Origin: Gemmatimonadota bacterium
GTDB taxonomy: Bacteria; Gemmatimonadota; Gemmatimonadetes; Gemmatimonadales; GWC2-71-9
NCBI GenBank assembly: GCA_025361465.1
Contig: JANYAG010000107.1
Span: forward strand, 1 to 6,630
DNA: 6,630 nt
Direction of reading: 5' to 3'
Shown here: one piece after another, positions 6,115-6,630 of the stretch
Position numbering within the stretch: the first letter of the stretch is position 1
How the letters are laid out: each line of letters starts with the position of its first letter
Made by a program: the position numbers and the translations under genes
The notes under the pieces: generated by a model
The model's input: the letters and a program-made list of their open reading frames with translations, nothing else
Told to the model about the DNA's origin: nothing
Databases searched by the model: none

Positions 6115-6630
6115 ATGTCACTGCGATTCGCCACCGCGTTCCTCGCCACCGTCAGCCTGGCAGCCTGCGGCGTGGCCTCGGTGGCCCCCTTCGTTCCGGC
6201 GGCAGACGCGGTATTCGACGCGCGATTGCTGGGGACCTGGCAGGGGGAGAACGACAAGGAGTTTGTCGTCATCACGGCGCTTCCACCCAATGGCTATACG
6301 CTCGCGTACACCGACGGAGACGGGAAGACCGGGCGATTCGAGGCCCTACTGGGACACATCGGTCCACTGCTCGTGCTCGACGTGTCGCCGGTTGATCCGT
6401 CCCCTGACGCCAGCGACCTCTACCGGAGCCTGCTGCTACCGCTGCACGGTGTGGTCGTGGTCGACTCGATGGTACCGGATCTGCACTTCCGGATCTTCGA
6501 ACCGGACTCGGTGAAGCGCTACCTCGAGCAGCAACCGAACCTGATCGCTCACGAGATGCGCGAAGCTGCCGTCGTTCTCACTGCGCCGACGGCCGCGCTG
6601 TGCACCTTTCTGGCCACGATCGCTCGCCGA
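6115..6630 (+). CDS. Hypothetical lipoprotein (C-terminus beyond right edge)
   Basis: The first 172 codons of an exported lipoprotein are present. The N-terminus MSLRFATAFLATVSLAAC has a positive residue, a hydrophobic core and the lipobox LAAC with Cys18 as the lipidation site for signal peptidase II. The mature part has FDARLLGTWQGEN, then alternating hydrophobic and acidic stretches that suggest beta structure (FVVITALPPNGYTLAYTD, GRFEALLGHIGPLLVLDV). It continues with DASDLYRSLLLPLHGVVVVD and FEPDSVKRYLEQQP. The LLGTW opening resembles small lipocalin-like or lipoprotein families. I recall similar uncharacterised proteins from Gemmatimonadota but can name no function. It should sit in a membrane facing the periplasm. 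The 11-base gap and RBS overlap tie it to the upstream membrane protein. Confidence 0.85.
   Translation, partial: MSLRFATAFLATVSLAACGVASVAPFVPAADAVFDARLLGTWQGENDKEFVVITALPPNGYTLAYTDGDGKTGRFEALLGHIGPLLVLDVSPVDPSPDASDLYRSLLLPLHGVVVVDSMVPDLHFRIFEPDSVKRYLEQQPNLIAHEMREAAVVLTAPTAALCTFLATIARR

Overview
The window looks like chromosomal DNA from a high-GC soil or freshwater bacterium, most likely a member of Gemmatimonadota. This rests on the GC-rich composition, two adjacent PknB-type Ser/Thr kinases with wording I associate with that phylum (for example ELGAGGMATVYLAQDLKHD), a giant kinase/FGE-like/hydrolase receptor, and a lipoprotein type I have seen there. The assignment is inference from sequence style, not a database match.

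Layout. 1-905 (minus) is the N-terminal 301 codons of a Ser/Thr kinase that runs off the left edge and has no ATG, GTG or TTG start. 906-1161 is its upstream region, with three copies of GTAGTGC. 1162-2272 holds gene debris: a C-terminal piece of a presumed exported protein (minus), a multi-helix membrane-protein piece resembling the PAP2 phosphatase superfamily (minus, another frame), and a short tail of an unidentified gene (plus). None of the three has both ends. 2346-5249 (minus) is an apparently intact 967-residue transmembrane receptor: cytoplasmic kinase, one membrane helix, PEGA-like segment, FGE/SUMF1-like domain and alpha/beta-hydrolase. 5376-5417 is the 3' half of a tRNA-Gly (anticodon CCC) whose identity begins at the anticodon loop, followed by a strong hairpin terminator at 5428-5463. 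On the right a plus-strand pair follows: a six-helix membrane protein (5525-6103) and, 11 bases later, a lipoprotein cut by the right edge (6115-6630).

How it fits together. The tRNA half keeps its 3' end and terminator but has lost its 5' half at the anticodon loop. This is the pattern left at the distal end of an element integrated into a tRNA gene. If so, the DNA left of 5376 (both kinases and the decayed genes) is acquired, and the DNA from 5376 rightward is the original chromosome. The debris between the kinases fits a rearranged island. No integrase or second att copy lies in the window, so the island is a hypothesis. The receptor would phosphorylate cytoplasmic targets in response to something sensed or hydrolysed outside the inner membrane. 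The right-hand pair is probably co-transcribed at the envelope, with unknown function.
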